From the NCBI GenBank assembly GCA_050949745.1, contig JBMNGF010000016.1:1-27158 (forward strand): 27,158 bases of DNA, read 5' to 3'. Shown here one piece after another: positions 8,293 through 16,609 of this stretch. Within the stretch, counting starts at the first letter, position 1. The number at the start of each line of letters is the position of its first letter. The notes under the pieces are model-generated. The model had not been told where the DNA came from, did no database searches, and saw only the letters and a program-made list of their open reading frames with translations. Source of the DNA: Syntrophaceticus sp050949745 (GTDB lineage Bacteria; Bacillota; DSM-12270; Thermacetogeniales; Thermacetogeniaceae). The translations under genes and the position numbers were made by a program.

Positions 8293-9435
8293 TCAATATA
8301 CCTCCCTGATCTTCTCTATAATTTCTTTGGGTTCTATCCCCTGGCCATTGCTCTTTGTCAGGCTGTAAACCGGCATCTCAGTTCCAACAACTCTGCGTAC
8401 CTCATGTACCATTTGCCCTAAATTCATTTCCGGCACCAGAATGCTCCTCGCCCCTGCTGCCAATTCAGCTATTTTTTCATCAGCAAAGGGCCAAACTGTA
8501 ATCAGTTGCAGCAAACCAACTTTTAAGCCCTCATCTCTCGCTTGCTGGACAGCTGCCTGACTCGCCCTGACAGTGGACCCTGAAGTTACTATCAACAGAT
8601 CCATATCTTCTGTGCAGAACTCTTTTGTCTCAATGACCTCGTCTAGATAGTCATAGATCTTGTCTGATAGATGCCGAATCTTCCAGGCCGCATTATCCGG
8701 ATCATTCTGACTATATCCCTTGTAACCATGCATAGAGCTGGTTATATGAAAAATATAGTTGCTGCCATAGTCAGCCATGGGAGCGATGTCGTCATCTCCT
8801 TCTGGCTTAAAGGGCAGGTAAGCTTCAGGTTTGCCACAATGCCTTTTTCTTTCTATGACCTTTAAATCGCCAGGTGCTGGAAGAACGACACTCTCTCGCA
8901 AGTGCCCGATGATCTCGTCAGGCATCAGCACAACAGGAGTTCTGAACCTTTCCGATAAATTGAAAGCCTTTACAGTTAGTTCAAAGCACTCTTGAACAGA
9001 AGCCGGCGCCAAAGCAATGATCGCCTGGTCACCATGTCGGCCCCAGCGCACCTGCATAATGTCAGCCTGGGCGGGTTTAGTAGCAAGACCAGTACTAGGG
9101 CCTGATCTTTGTACATTAACAACCACACATGGTACTTCTGCCATCTGGGCCATCCCTAAATTCTCCTGCATCAATGAAAACCCCGGGCCGCTGGTAGCTG
9201 TCAATGACTTCTTCCCTGTCAGAGAAGCACCGACAATCGCTGCCATGCTGGCAAGTTCATCCTCCATCTGGATATAAACCCCACCCACTTCCATCAGCCG
9301 TTCAGAACATATCTCAGCAATTTCCGAAGAAGGAGTAATAGGGTACCCCGCATAAAACCTCGCACCCGCATAAATCGCCCCTTCTGCAATAGCTTCATTA
9401 CCCTGCATTAAAACCATGTCTTTACTCATTTCCAT
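8293..9435 (-). CDS. korA: 2-oxoacid:ferredoxin oxidoreductase, alpha subunit
   Basis: This 380-aa chain has the pyrimidine-binding fold of the family: GYPITPSSEIAE near residue 31-42, TSGPGFSLMQENLGMAQMAE, then VQRSGPSTGLATKPAQADIM and the C-terminal transketolase-like domain. I place the start at ATG 9435 (MEMSKD), 4 to 6 nt after GGAGGGG and 1 nt after the KorD stop. An in-frame upstream start at 9459 would overlap KorD and lacks a site. It builds the active site with KorB. Length and order match Kor/Oor-type enzymes. The specificity for 2-oxoglutarate is plausible from gene order but not proven. Confidence 0.93.
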   Translation of the reverse strand: MEMSKDMVLMQGNEAIAEGAIYAGARFYAGYPITPSSEIAEICSERLMEVGGVYIQMEDELASMAAIVGASLTGKKSLTATSGPGFSLMQENLGMAQMAEVPCVVVNVQRSGPSTGLATKPAQADIMQVRWGRHGDQAIIALAPASVQECFELTVKAFNLSERFRTPVVLMPDEIIGHLRESVVLPAPGDLKVIERKRHCGKPEAYLPFKPEGDDDIAPMADYGSNYIFHITSSMHGYKGYSQNDPDNAAWKIRHLSDKIYDYLDEVIETKEFCTEDMDLLIVTSGSTVRASQAAVQQARDEGLKVGLLQLITVWPFADEKIAELAAGARSILVPEMNLGQMVHEVRRVVGTEMPVYSLTKSNGQGIEPKEIIEKIREVY

Positions 9436-9436
9436 A

Positions 9437-9622
9437 TTACCCCTCCACTCGCAATGCAAAATCCGGGCAACGTTTCACACATAATTGACACCCAGTACAT
9501 TTTTCTTGAGCCACAACTTTTGGACGCTGTTCTTCTCCTGTTGCGTAAACTCCCTTTTCACAAAATGCTATGCAATAACCACAGCCTTTACATAACTTGT
9601 TATCAATAGTTATTTTCTTCAC
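9437..9622 (-). CDS. korD: 2-oxoacid:ferredoxin oxidoreductase, delta (2x[4Fe-4S]) subunit
   Basis: This small ferredoxin-like chain of 61 aa carries two [4Fe-4S] motifs: CKGCGYCIAFC (C11, C14, C17, C21) and CTGCQLCVKRCP (C42, C45, C48, C52). I prefer the second of two nearby GTG codons (9622) because GGAG sits 8 nt upstream; the first GTG (9631) overlaps that site. It leads the korDABC cluster and relays electrons from the catalytic chains to free ferredoxin. The hairpin at 9660-9717 lies just upstream, between it and the cupin gene. Confidence 0.93.
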   Translation of the reverse strand: MKKITIDNKLCKGCGYCIAFCEKGVYATGEEQRPKVVAQEKCTGCQLCVKRCPDFALRVEG

Positions 9623-9659
9623 ACCAATCACTCCACTCTGCGCAATATACGTGATTAAA

Positions 9660-9717
9660 GTTAACAGTGGAAAGGAACCCCAAAAAACTTTCCCAGGGCT
9701 TGCCTTTCCACCGTTTA
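9660..9717 (-). other. Long intercistronic hairpin before korD
   Basis: An inverted repeat brackets the 109-nt gap between the cupin and korD genes. The core arms GTGGAAAGG (9667-9675) and CCTTTCCAC (9703-9711) pair perfectly, and the flanks GTTAA (9660-9664) and TTAAC (9713-9717) extend the stem with a small bulge. No T-run follows on the minus strand, so it looks more like an mRNA processing or stability element, or a partial terminator, than a full terminator. Confidence 0.6.
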
Positions 9718-9731
9718 ACCAGTAGCCCTAG

Positions 9732-10073
9732 TTACTTCTTGTAATAGCGAAACTCAATTGTCATACATCCGTTTGGAATCTTATAAGGGCCATGGATCAT
9801 TCCTGGAGGGCGGCAGGCATAATACCCTTCCACATATGTTTCCTCCTTTTGAATGTCATAAAGAGACCCCTTGATAATATAAACCTCTTCCCAGAAGTCA
9901 TGGACCAGTTCCTGATCGGTTTCCATCGGCGGGAATTTCAGAATTCTGGCATATGAACCAGTCTCTTCATCAATGCTTAGGATTTTTTCCATTATTCCCT
10001 CAGCGGCATCTGCCACCTGTCTCCAAGGAATCTTTACATCTGGGTCAAAAAACTCCAATTCCGGCTTCGGCAC
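9732..10073 (-). CDS. Cupin-domain protein
   Basis: This 113-aa protein is a single small beta-barrel of the cupin type. The central segment EEVYIIKGSLYDIQKEETYV, followed by GYYACRPPGMIHGPY and a final IEFRYYKK strand, matches ChrR-like/cupin_7 proteins. The usual metal ligands are only partly evident: Glu in FWEEVY and His in PPGMIHGPY. It starts with GTG after AAGGAGG at about 8 nt. It sits between the DUF2848 gene and korD, in the catabolic block. Such small cupins act as isomerases, lyases or dioxygenase-like enzymes, or sense metabolites; no reaction can be assigned here. Confidence 0.8.
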   Translation of the reverse strand: MPKPELEFFDPDVKIPWRQVADAAEGIMEKILSIDEETGSYARILKFPPMETDQELVHDFWEEVYIIKGSLYDIQKEETYVEGYYACRPPGMIHGPYKIPNGCMTIEFRYYKK

Positions 10074-10112
10074 TTAAATAACCTCCTTCTTTTTTGTGTT
10101 TAATGTCTAAAC

Positions 10113-10802
10113 CTACAGCTTCAAAACCTGTAAATTATAGCTGCAGTTTAAAGTGCGGTTTTTGTTACTATCCAGCAGTTCGACCTCAAAACAGTCACTA
10201 AAGGGCATCCCCTTGACCAGGGCACCTACGGTTCCGGAGAAAATCACAGTTCCCTCTTCAAGACTGCCGCCTAGCAGTGTTTTTACCCTTTCTAGAAGCT
10301 CTTCAGGACGCATAAATGCATCCAAAGTCGATTCCTGATATAAAGTATCCCTACCTTTGCCAATCCAGGACCTCATTTCTATTTCATCCCATTGTTCTTT
10401 TACATCTTCAAACAACCACACATAGCTGGAAATGAAATTGGGGCTGATCTGTTTTGCTTTGGGAATGTTGGTCATCTCCAATTTGCGGTCTGTATGGTCA
10501 CTGCCAGCAGCCACATATATTCTGTCTTTACCTATCAAGAGAACATATTCTGCTTCGCCGGTGCTGTCTTCATCAACCACTTCATAATAATCATCAGTTG
10601 TCAACAACATGGAAGACTTGAGATAATATGTTGGAACACTCTCTGGCGCCGGCACACCAATTTCTTTGAGCTCCTCCACATGTTTTTTTACCTCTTCCTG
10701 ATTGCGACCGGTATACCCAGCATTGATCAGTTTGCGTACAACAAAACTGACATGTTTATTCTTGTCACCATTCACATAAAGATCTAATCTGTTTTCCCTC
10801 AT
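10113..10802 (-). CDS. DUF2848 family protein, possible ring-opening or hydratase-type hydrolase
   Basis: This 229-aa protein matches my memory of the DUF2848 family, which is distantly related to fumarylacetoacetate hydrolase folds. It shows the conserved pieces GYTGRNQEEVKKHVEELKEIGVP, VPTYYLKSSMLLTTDD, GSDHTDRKLE, WDEIEMRSWI and TLYQESTLDAFMRPEELL. DUF2848 genes often occur near amidases and catabolic hydrolases, but a reaction is not established to my knowledge. I chose ATG 10802; TTG 10814 and GTG 10811 in frame are possible, and the ribosome site (AAGG) is weak for all. It lies 29 nt after the nitrilase-family gene and probably acts in the same pathway. Confidence 0.72.
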   Translation of the reverse strand: MRENRLDLYVNGDKNKHVSFVVRKLINAGYTGRNQEEVKKHVEELKEIGVPAPESVPTYYLKSSMLLTTDDYYEVVDEDSTGEAEYVLLIGKDRIYVAAGSDHTDRKLEMTNIPKAKQISPNFISSYVWLFEDVKEQWDEIEMRSWIGKGRDTLYQESTLDAFMRPEELLERVKTLLGGSLEEGTVIFSGTVGALVKGMPFSDCFEVELLDSNKNRTLNCSYNLQVLKL

Positions 10803-10831
10803 TATCAGCACCAACCTTATCGCTCATTTTG

Positions 10832-11608
10832 TTAAAAAGTTATCTTCCTATCCCTTAGAGCTGGGAACTCATCCCGCACAGACTTGACCATTTTCGGGTC
10901 TATATCTACTTTAAGAACGGTTTCCCGCTCAGCAGCGCAACTGACCACAGTCCCCCAGGGATCGACAACAATGCTGCGGCCTATAAAACCCATCCCCTTG
11001 CTGGCACCAGCACAACCACATGAAATAATATAAGCAAGGCTTTCGATGGCTCTAACCTGATTAAGCTGTGTCCAATGCTCTACCCGCGGGTAGGGCCAAG
11101 CTGCACAGTTAATGATGAACTCTGCTCCTTCATCCACCATTTTCCTGTACAGCTCTGGGAAACGCAGATCATAACAGATGCACATTCCCACTTTGCCAAA
11201 TTCAGTAGATACTACCGTGATATCATCACCAGAGGTTAGAATCTTGCCCTCGGCAGAACCATACCCAAACAGGTGCATTTTGCGGTATGTATCAAGTACT
11301 GCCCCTTTCCTGTCAAGCAGAGCACATAAATTGAAGTATTGATCTCCACGGCGCTCTATTAAGCTGCCTGTAAAGATGTAGCTTCCGATCTCTGCTGCCT
11401 TGGAGGAAAGAAATGAGATGGTTTCGCCTTTTAGATCCTCACTGCTGGATTTGTAATCATCGAAGGCAAAAAATCCAACATTCCATAATTCAGGCAGTAC
11501 GATCAGGTCAACACCGCCCAGCCCGTCAATAATAGACCCTACTCTGGATAGCCTTTCTTGCTTATTCTCCTTGTCATCAATTGCAAGTTGTATAATCCCA
11601 ACTTTCAA
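10832..11608 (-). CDS. Carbon-nitrogen (nitrilase-family) hydrolase, omega-amidase-like
   Basis: This 258-aa enzyme has the Glu-Lys-Cys triad of the family: E40 in VLPELWN, K110 in YRKMHLFG and C145 in ICYDLRFPELY. The C-terminal part includes CAAWPYPRVEHWTQLNQVRA and GRSIVVDPWGTVV. The size and ICYDLRFPE motif suit omega-amidases (Nit2/YafV type, acting on 2-oxoglutaramate and 2-oxosuccinamate) as well as N-carbamoyl hydrolases; the choice is open. I prefer the TTG start at 11608 with GGAGG 7 nt upstream; an ATG at 11629 falls on that site itself. It follows the PreA-like gene by 41 nt. An omega-amidase would link ring opening to the 2-oxoacid oxidoreductase downstream, which is inference. 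Confidence 0.88.
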   Translation of the reverse strand: MKVGIIQLAIDDKENKQERLSRVGSIIDGLGGVDLIVLPELWNVGFFAFDDYKSSSEDLKGETISFLSSKAAEIGSYIFTGSLIERRGDQYFNLCALLDRKGAVLDTYRKMHLFGYGSAEGKILTSGDDITVVSTEFGKVGMCICYDLRFPELYRKMVDEGAEFIINCAAWPYPRVEHWTQLNQVRAIESLAYIISCGCAGASKGMGFIGRSIVVDPWGTVVSCAAERETVLKVDIDPKMVKSVRDEFPALRDRKITF

Positions 11609-11649
11609 GCCATTTCCTCCTCCCATCATCCTGCCTGGTGTCTAAACAA

Positions 11650-12873
11650 TTAACTAAAGTCTCCAAGATAAATGGGGTTCGGTCCTTCCATATGGATGGC
11701 ATCTTCTGGGCAGAGAGAGGCACATAAACCACACCCATCACACTTATCTGGGTCAATATAAGCTTTCTTCTTCCCATTCACATCAACATATGACATAGCA
11801 GGCCCTCTGAAGCACCAGTTCTTGCAGAGCTGACATCCTGTGCACTTATCCTGATCTACTACCGAAACGTTCTGCGTATCCCTATCTACCTTGTCCCATG
11901 ACAGTATCTGAGGTAGGGTGGCTCCCCTCATAGCAGCAATGCTCTCATAGCCTTTCTCTTCCATAAAGTCTCTCAGCTTGTTTACATATTCTGAAATCAT
12001 CTTATAGCCTTTCCGGCTATACATCAGAGCGGTGCAGGTCTGTACAGTGGAGGCACCAACCATAATGGACTTAACCACATCTTCCCACCCCCAAATACCA
12101 TTGGTAGCGGAAATCGGAACATCTAATTGCCGGGCAATTTTAGCTACCCATTTCAGCATAATAGGACGCATCCAGGGGCCGCCAACACCCGCGAAGGAAG
12201 AGTGCAGTAAGGGCCTTCCTGTGTTAACATCAATGTCGAGAGCTGGGAACCGGTTGACGACCGTTAAGCCTTTGGCTCCGGCCTCGGTAACTTTCTGACC
12301 TACGGAAACAGGGTCAACAGCTTCAGCAGTAAGTTTAACAAAAACAGGTATCTTTACCGCATCAACGACCACCTTGGTTACAGCAGCTGCAGCTTCTGGG
12401 TCACTTCCCAGTTCCTGGCCGCTTTTATATCCCAGGTCTCTAGGGTGTGGACACCCGAAGTTAAGCTCAAGCATTTTTACGCCAGTTTCCTCAACCATCT
12501 TGGCCAGCTTTGCCCATTCATCCATACTTCCACCAGAAATGCTCCCTACCAGGACAACATCATTAGCTTCACAGTACTCAGCTGTCGCCTGTAGTTCGCT
12601 CATCCATTCCTCAGGGGTATGCTCTGCCAAAAACTCGCAGGAGTAATTGGAAAAACAATGCGGCCATCCTTTTTTATGCAGCACAGTGAACCGTGGGGAA
12701 ACATACTTATGCAGTAATGGTTCAAATGTAACAGTCTTAGCAATGATACCGCCACAGCCATTATCCACACAGCGCCTCATATAGTCATTATCCTTAGAGG
12801 GGGTAGCAGATGCGATAACTATTGGGTTCTTAAACTTAACTCCACAAACATCAACACTAATATCCGGCTTCAT
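11650..12873 (-). CDS. PreA-like dihydropyrimidine dehydrogenase-type flavoprotein with two [4Fe-4S] clusters
   Basis: This 407-aa protein joins a dihydroorotate-dehydrogenase-like FMN barrel (residues about 5-320) to a ferredoxin domain. The barrel shows VKFKNPIVIASATPSKD, ELNFGCPHPRD (NFGCPH at 138-143), FAGVGGPWMRPI and GIWGWEDVVKSIMVGAS. The ferredoxin part has CTGCQLCKNWC (C344-C354) and CDGCGLCASLCP (C378-C388). The length is close to E. coli PreA. I chose ATG 12873 with AGGAGGAG about 7 nt upstream; a longer in-frame start at 12933 has none. The NAD(P)H/FAD partner PreT, needed for pyrimidine reduction in enteric bacteria, is absent, so this one may take electrons from or give them to ferredoxin. 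It probably reduces or oxidises a C=C bond in a cyclic amide of this pathway. Confidence 0.9.
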   Translation of the reverse strand: MKPDISVDVCGVKFKNPIVIASATPSKDNDYMRRCVDNGCGGIIAKTVTFEPLLHKYVSPRFTVLHKKGWPHCFSNYSCEFLAEHTPEEWMSELQATAEYCEANDVVLVGSISGGSMDEWAKLAKMVEETGVKMLELNFGCPHPRDLGYKSGQELGSDPEAAAAVTKVVVDAVKIPVFVKLTAEAVDPVSVGQKVTEAGAKGLTVVNRFPALDIDVNTGRPLLHSSFAGVGGPWMRPIMLKWVAKIARQLDVPISATNGIWGWEDVVKSIMVGASTVQTCTALMYSRKGYKMISEYVNKLRDFMEEKGYESIAAMRGATLPQILSWDKVDRDTQNVSVVDQDKCTGCQLCKNWCFRGPAMSYVDVNGKKKAYIDPDKCDGCGLCASLCPEDAIHMEGPNPIYLGDFS

Positions 12874-12942
12874 TTCGTTTCTCCTCCTAATGTTTGTTAT
12901 ATTGATGGTATTGATTGTTACCACAGTAATCACAAAGACAGC

Positions 12943-15225
12943 TTATTTTCTTGATATGGCATCCAGTATGCGCTCAGGTGTAACAGGCAAACTGTTGAAT
13001 CTAACACCAATGGCATCATAAATAGCATTCAAGACAGCAGCAGCCACAGGATTGATAGCTGGCTCGCCAATACCTTTAGCACCTAAGGGGCCACTAGGAT
13101 CATCGGTTTCTACAAAATCCGTATGTATTCTAGGTGTATCCTTGGGTCCGGGTATTCTATAATCCAAAAAACCCGGATTTAGTAAATTGCCTTTCTCATC
13201 ATAGAGCATGTCCTCTGTAAGCGCCCAACCAATACCAGTGGACACACCGCCGTGCACTTGTCCTTCCAACAGGAGCGGATTGATCACCTTGCCCACATCA
13301 TGAACAGCCCAGTAATCTACCACATCTACCACGCCTGTCTCCAGATCTACCTCAACTTCGGCAATGTGGGTAGCAAAAGGATACACAGGGGACACGTTTC
13401 CATATTTCGTTTCATCCGGCAGAACGGTATCTGGTATCCAATAACCATTACCAGTCACCGGCATCCCACCATGAGTGAAGATATAGTTTCGGGCGGCTTC
13501 TGCAACGGTCATTACCTCTCGCCCAGAAGCTTTTTCATAAATAACCCCGTTGTTTATATCCAATTCATCTTCCTTGACCTTTGACAGTTCAGATGCAGAC
13601 TCTAGGATCTTGGCCTTGGCATCTCTTGCTGCGGCAATGACCCCCTGTCCACCAATAGTTGTGCCGCGAGTGGCAAAGGAACCAAGACCAAGAGCGGCAA
13701 TATCAGTATCGACATGCTTAACCACCATAGTTTCATAGGGCACACCAAGCACTTCAGCAGCAATTTGTGCAAATGCAGTATTCTGCCCCTGCCCCATATC
13801 ACATTCCGGGTGTATTAGGGTAACCTGTCCTTCTTCACCGATCCTGATCAAAGAGGATGAGCCATCAAATGGTTTGAAGAAAGGCCTGTTGCCAGATACA
13901 TGGTTACAGCACGCTAGGCCAATCCCTTTTGATTTGCTACTTTCTGATTTATGCTTACCGTATTTGTCTTTCCATCCGGACATCCCTACTGCCTTACTGA
14001 GACACTCCGGCAGACCACAGGTATTGACCTTCCAGCCGTGACAGGACAGATAGCCATCTGGAACACAATTTTTCAACCGTAACTCAGCGGGATCCATTTT
14101 CAGAGCTTCTGCAATTCTATCCATCATAAGTTCCAGAGCGGTTACCATCTGGGTATTACCAAAACCACGGAAACACCCGGTAGGTACTGTGTTGGTATAT
14201 AAAAGGATCCCTTCAGCTTTTACATTTGTGAACTTGTAGAGCGAATCAACCCGGTAGCATGCTGTTGATGTAATAGGTGGCCCGTAAACGGTCCTGGCAC
14301 CATTTCCCGATAAGATTTTCACCTGTTTACCGAGTAAAGTACCGTCCCTTTTTGCTCCCATCTTAACTTCAATCTTCATAGGAACCCTGGGGTTGCCGGC
14401 CATAAAATCCTCAGTCCGAGAATTAACGATCTTTACTGGCCTTCCAGTTTTCCTGGCAAGCTCAGCACAAATAACATGTGCCACGTATTCAAACTTAGCC
14501 CCAAAGCCGCCACCCATAAAGGGTTTAATAATCTGCACCTTACCCGCTGAGACCCCCAGCGCTTTCGCATAAACTATCCTGCTTTTCATAGGCACTTGTG
14601 TAGGCAACCACATGGTCACCCTGCCATTTGCATCCCATTTGGCAACCGCCGCCATTGTCTCTAGATAAGACTGATAAACCTGACTTGTGTAAAACACATC
14701 CTGAATGACCACATCTGATTCGGCGAATGCCTTTTCAACGTCGCCCCGCTCTACTTTATAACTAAAAGCCACATTGTCAGGTCTTTCGTCATAAAGGCGC
14801 GGGCTGTTCTCTTTGACAGATTCTTCTGGTGTTAATACACATGGCAGTTCTTCGTATTTAACATGAATAAGACGTAGGGCTTTTTCGGCTGTCTCCTCAT
14901 CCAATGCAGCCACAGCGGCAACCTCGTCGCCTACGAAACGCACTTTATCCTTAGCGAGGATATACCAGTCATCAGGGCCGCCCGACTGTGTACCAAATGG
15001 AATCTGCGGTGTATCCTTGAAAGTGATCACAGCCTTAACACCGGGAATCTGCTCCGCCTCACTGGTATCTATCCCTAAAATTCGGGCGTGTGCATACGGG
15101 CTGCGCAGTATTTTGCCATAAAGCATCCCCGGCAGCCTCATATCTGTCACATATTCAGCAGTTCCCAGCGCTTTTTCTTTAGCATCAACAGGAGTTACAC
15201 TCTTACCTACCACTGTATAGTCCAC
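12943..15225 (-). CDS. Molybdenum hydroxylase, molybdopterin-binding large subunit (enzyme 1)
   Basis: This 760-aa chain belongs to the xanthine dehydrogenase family. The N-terminal domain (GKSVTPVDAKEKALGTAEYV; LRSPYAHARIL) is followed by the Moco domains with GGGFGAKFE, TGCFRGFGNTQM, GQGQNTAFAQIAAEVLGVP and TRGTTIGGQGVIAAARDA. The catalytic glutamate is E721 in GAKGIGEPAINP. GTG 15225 starts right after the small-subunit stop, with GGGGAGGG about 7 nt upstream. With the two upstream genes it forms a complete FAD/[2Fe-2S]/Mo enzyme that hydroxylates a substrate at a C-H next to ring nitrogen, or a related position, using water. The substrate cannot be read from sequence; nicotinate, purine or other N-heterocycle dehydrogenases are all possible. 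Confidence 0.93.
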   Translation of the reverse strand: MDYTVVGKSVTPVDAKEKALGTAEYVTDMRLPGMLYGKILRSPYAHARILGIDTSEAEQIPGVKAVITFKDTPQIPFGTQSGGPDDWYILAKDKVRFVGDEVAAVAALDEETAEKALRLIHVKYEELPCVLTPEESVKENSPRLYDERPDNVAFSYKVERGDVEKAFAESDVVIQDVFYTSQVYQSYLETMAAVAKWDANGRVTMWLPTQVPMKSRIVYAKALGVSAGKVQIIKPFMGGGFGAKFEYVAHVICAELARKTGRPVKIVNSRTEDFMAGNPRVPMKIEVKMGAKRDGTLLGKQVKILSGNGARTVYGPPITSTACYRVDSLYKFTNVKAEGILLYTNTVPTGCFRGFGNTQMVTALELMMDRIAEALKMDPAELRLKNCVPDGYLSCHGWKVNTCGLPECLSKAVGMSGWKDKYGKHKSESSKSKGIGLACCNHVSGNRPFFKPFDGSSSLIRIGEEGQVTLIHPECDMGQGQNTAFAQIAAEVLGVPYETMVVKHVDTDIAALGLGSFATRGTTIGGQGVIAAARDAKAKILESASELSKVKEDELDINNGVIYEKASGREVMTVAEAARNYIFTHGGMPVTGNGYWIPDTVLPDETKYGNVSPVYPFATHIAEVEVDLETGVVDVVDYWAVHDVGKVINPLLLEGQVHGGVSTGIGWALTEDMLYDEKGNLLNPGFLDYRIPGPKDTPRIHTDFVETDDPSGPLGAKGIGEPAINPVAAAVLNAIYDAIGVRFNSLPVTPERILDAISRK

Positions 15226-15705
15226 TTAACATCCCTCCCCCTGTCTTTTTTTGGCTAGGGCAAGGACAGCGTCAACAATATTCTGATACCCTGTACACCG
15301 ACAGAGATTTCCAGCGAACGCATCCCTGATCTCCGCTTCTGTCGGATTGGGATTCTTGTCAAGCAATGCCTTGGCTACCATAATGAAACCAGGAGAACAG
15401 TAACCACATTGAACTGCTCCATTTTCTACAAAAGAACGCTGGATAGCATCCATTTCACCGCTCTTACTCAAACCCTCAATGGTTGTTATTTCATGTCCAC
15501 TAGCCTGCACAGCCAGGAGAAGACAGGATTCCACAGGTGCACCATCAAGTAAAACAGTGCAAGCTCCGCATTCCCCTTCAGCACAACCCTTTTTAGTTCC
15601 CGTAAGACCAAGATCATCCCGAAGCACGTCGACAAGAGTCTTGGTAGGGTTAATCAAAACATCATATTCGTCTCCATTGATCAGTAATTGCACTTGGGTT
15701 TTCAC
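15226..15705 (-). CDS. Molybdenum hydroxylase, [2Fe-2S] small subunit (enzyme 1)
   Basis: This 159-aa chain holds both [2Fe-2S] centres typical of the family. The plant-ferredoxin-like one uses CAEGECGACTVLLDG plus a downstream Cys (ESCLLLAVQ), and the alpha-helical one uses CGYCSPGFI and CRCTGY. It starts with GTG, about 10 nt after GGAGG, and overlaps the FAD gene end by 4 nt (GTGA). It passes electrons from the Mo centre to FAD. The length is standard for the separate small subunit. Confidence 0.95.
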   Translation of the reverse strand: MKTQVQLLINGDEYDVLINPTKTLVDVLRDDLGLTGTKKGCAEGECGACTVLLDGAPVESCLLLAVQASGHEITTIEGLSKSGEMDAIQRSFVENGAVQCGYCSPGFIMVAKALLDKNPNPTEAEIRDAFAGNLCRCTGYQNIVDAVLALAKKRQGEGC

Positions 15706-16556
15706 CTTGGAGACACCTCCCTGTCACGTAATGCTGTCAATGCCCGCTTCATATAAACCTTGACCATCTGTCTCCGATATTTTTCACTTGCTCTGACATC
15801 AGTTATGGGTTTCGCTTCAGCGGCAGCGGTTTCTGTCGCAGCTTCAATAACCATGTCATCCAATTGGTGACCGATGAGTTTCTTTTCTGTTTCTTTAGCC
15901 CTCATCGGCGTGGGAGCAACTGCTCCCAAATAAATGCTGGCATCACTCACAACGTCATTATCAAATTGAAGTAGAACCGTCATATTCACGATAGATATAT
16001 CCATCGACCGCCGCAGCTGATGTCTCATATATATCCCTGAAACGCCGTCTTCCAAGGGTGGAAGAACAACTTCCTTCATGATCTCCCCTTGTCCCAAAGT
16101 GGTTTTGCCCGGGCCCCGGAAAAGTTCAGAAAGTGCTATTTTTCTTTCACCATTAGGCCCCACTAGCACTGCAGTGGCATTAGCTGCAAGCAAAGGTGTA
16201 GCTAACTCCGCTGAAGGAGCAGCATTACACAAATTTCCTCCTACAGTGGCCATATTACGTATTTGCCAGGAGCCAAGCTTTAGAGCTGCTTTCTGTAAAA
16301 ACGGATATCTCTCGTGAATAACTAAACTTTCTCCAACATCTGATATTGTGGTCATCGAACCTATTTTTACATTTTTACCCTCTTCTGAGATAAAACCAAG
16401 CTCACAGACGCGTTTAAGATCGATGATTGTCTTCAGTGTGCTCCTCCCATGTGCAACATTGACAAGCACATCTGTGCCACCCCCAAGCAGAATTGCTTGG
16501 GGATGTGCCACATACAGGGATACTGCTTCGCTTAATGAACCTGGGGCATAATACAT
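15702..16556 (-). CDS. Molybdenum hydroxylase, FAD-binding medium subunit (enzyme 1)
   Basis: This 284-aa chain matches the CoxM/NdhF-type FAD subunit. FAD is bound by ILLGGGTDVLVN near residue 22-33 and by ATVGGNLCNAAPSAELATPL. The C-terminal domain has KPITDVRASEKYRRQMVKVY. There is no [4Fe-4S] insertion, which argues against a 4-hydroxybenzoyl-CoA reductase type. I moved the start to ATG 16556 because GGAGG lies 9 nt upstream; the TTG at 16565 is only 1 nt from it. The gene lies 53 nt after MttB-1, linking methyltransfer and hydroxylation in one transcript. Confidence 0.94.
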   Translation of the reverse strand: MYYAPGSLSEAVSLYVAHPQAILLGGGTDVLVNVAHGRSTLKTIIDLKRVCELGFISEEGKNVKIGSMTTISDVGESLVIHERYPFLQKAALKLGSWQIRNMATVGGNLCNAAPSAELATPLLAANATAVLVGPNGERKIALSELFRGPGKTTLGQGEIMKEVVLPPLEDGVSGIYMRHQLRRSMDISIVNMTVLLQFDNDVVSDASIYLGAVAPTPMRAKETEKKLIGHQLDDMVIEAATETAAAEAKPITDVRASEKYRRQMVKVYMKRALTALRDREVSPR

Positions 16557-16609
16557 AGTTTTCAACCTCCGTTACCTACCCTTGTTATCTTTCATCACCA
16601 ACGTTGAGG

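Noticed and set aside
15702..16556. 4-Hydroxybenzoyl-CoA reductase identity for Mo enzyme 1
   Set aside because: The FAD subunit lacks the Cys-rich [4Fe-4S] insertion that marks that enzyme.
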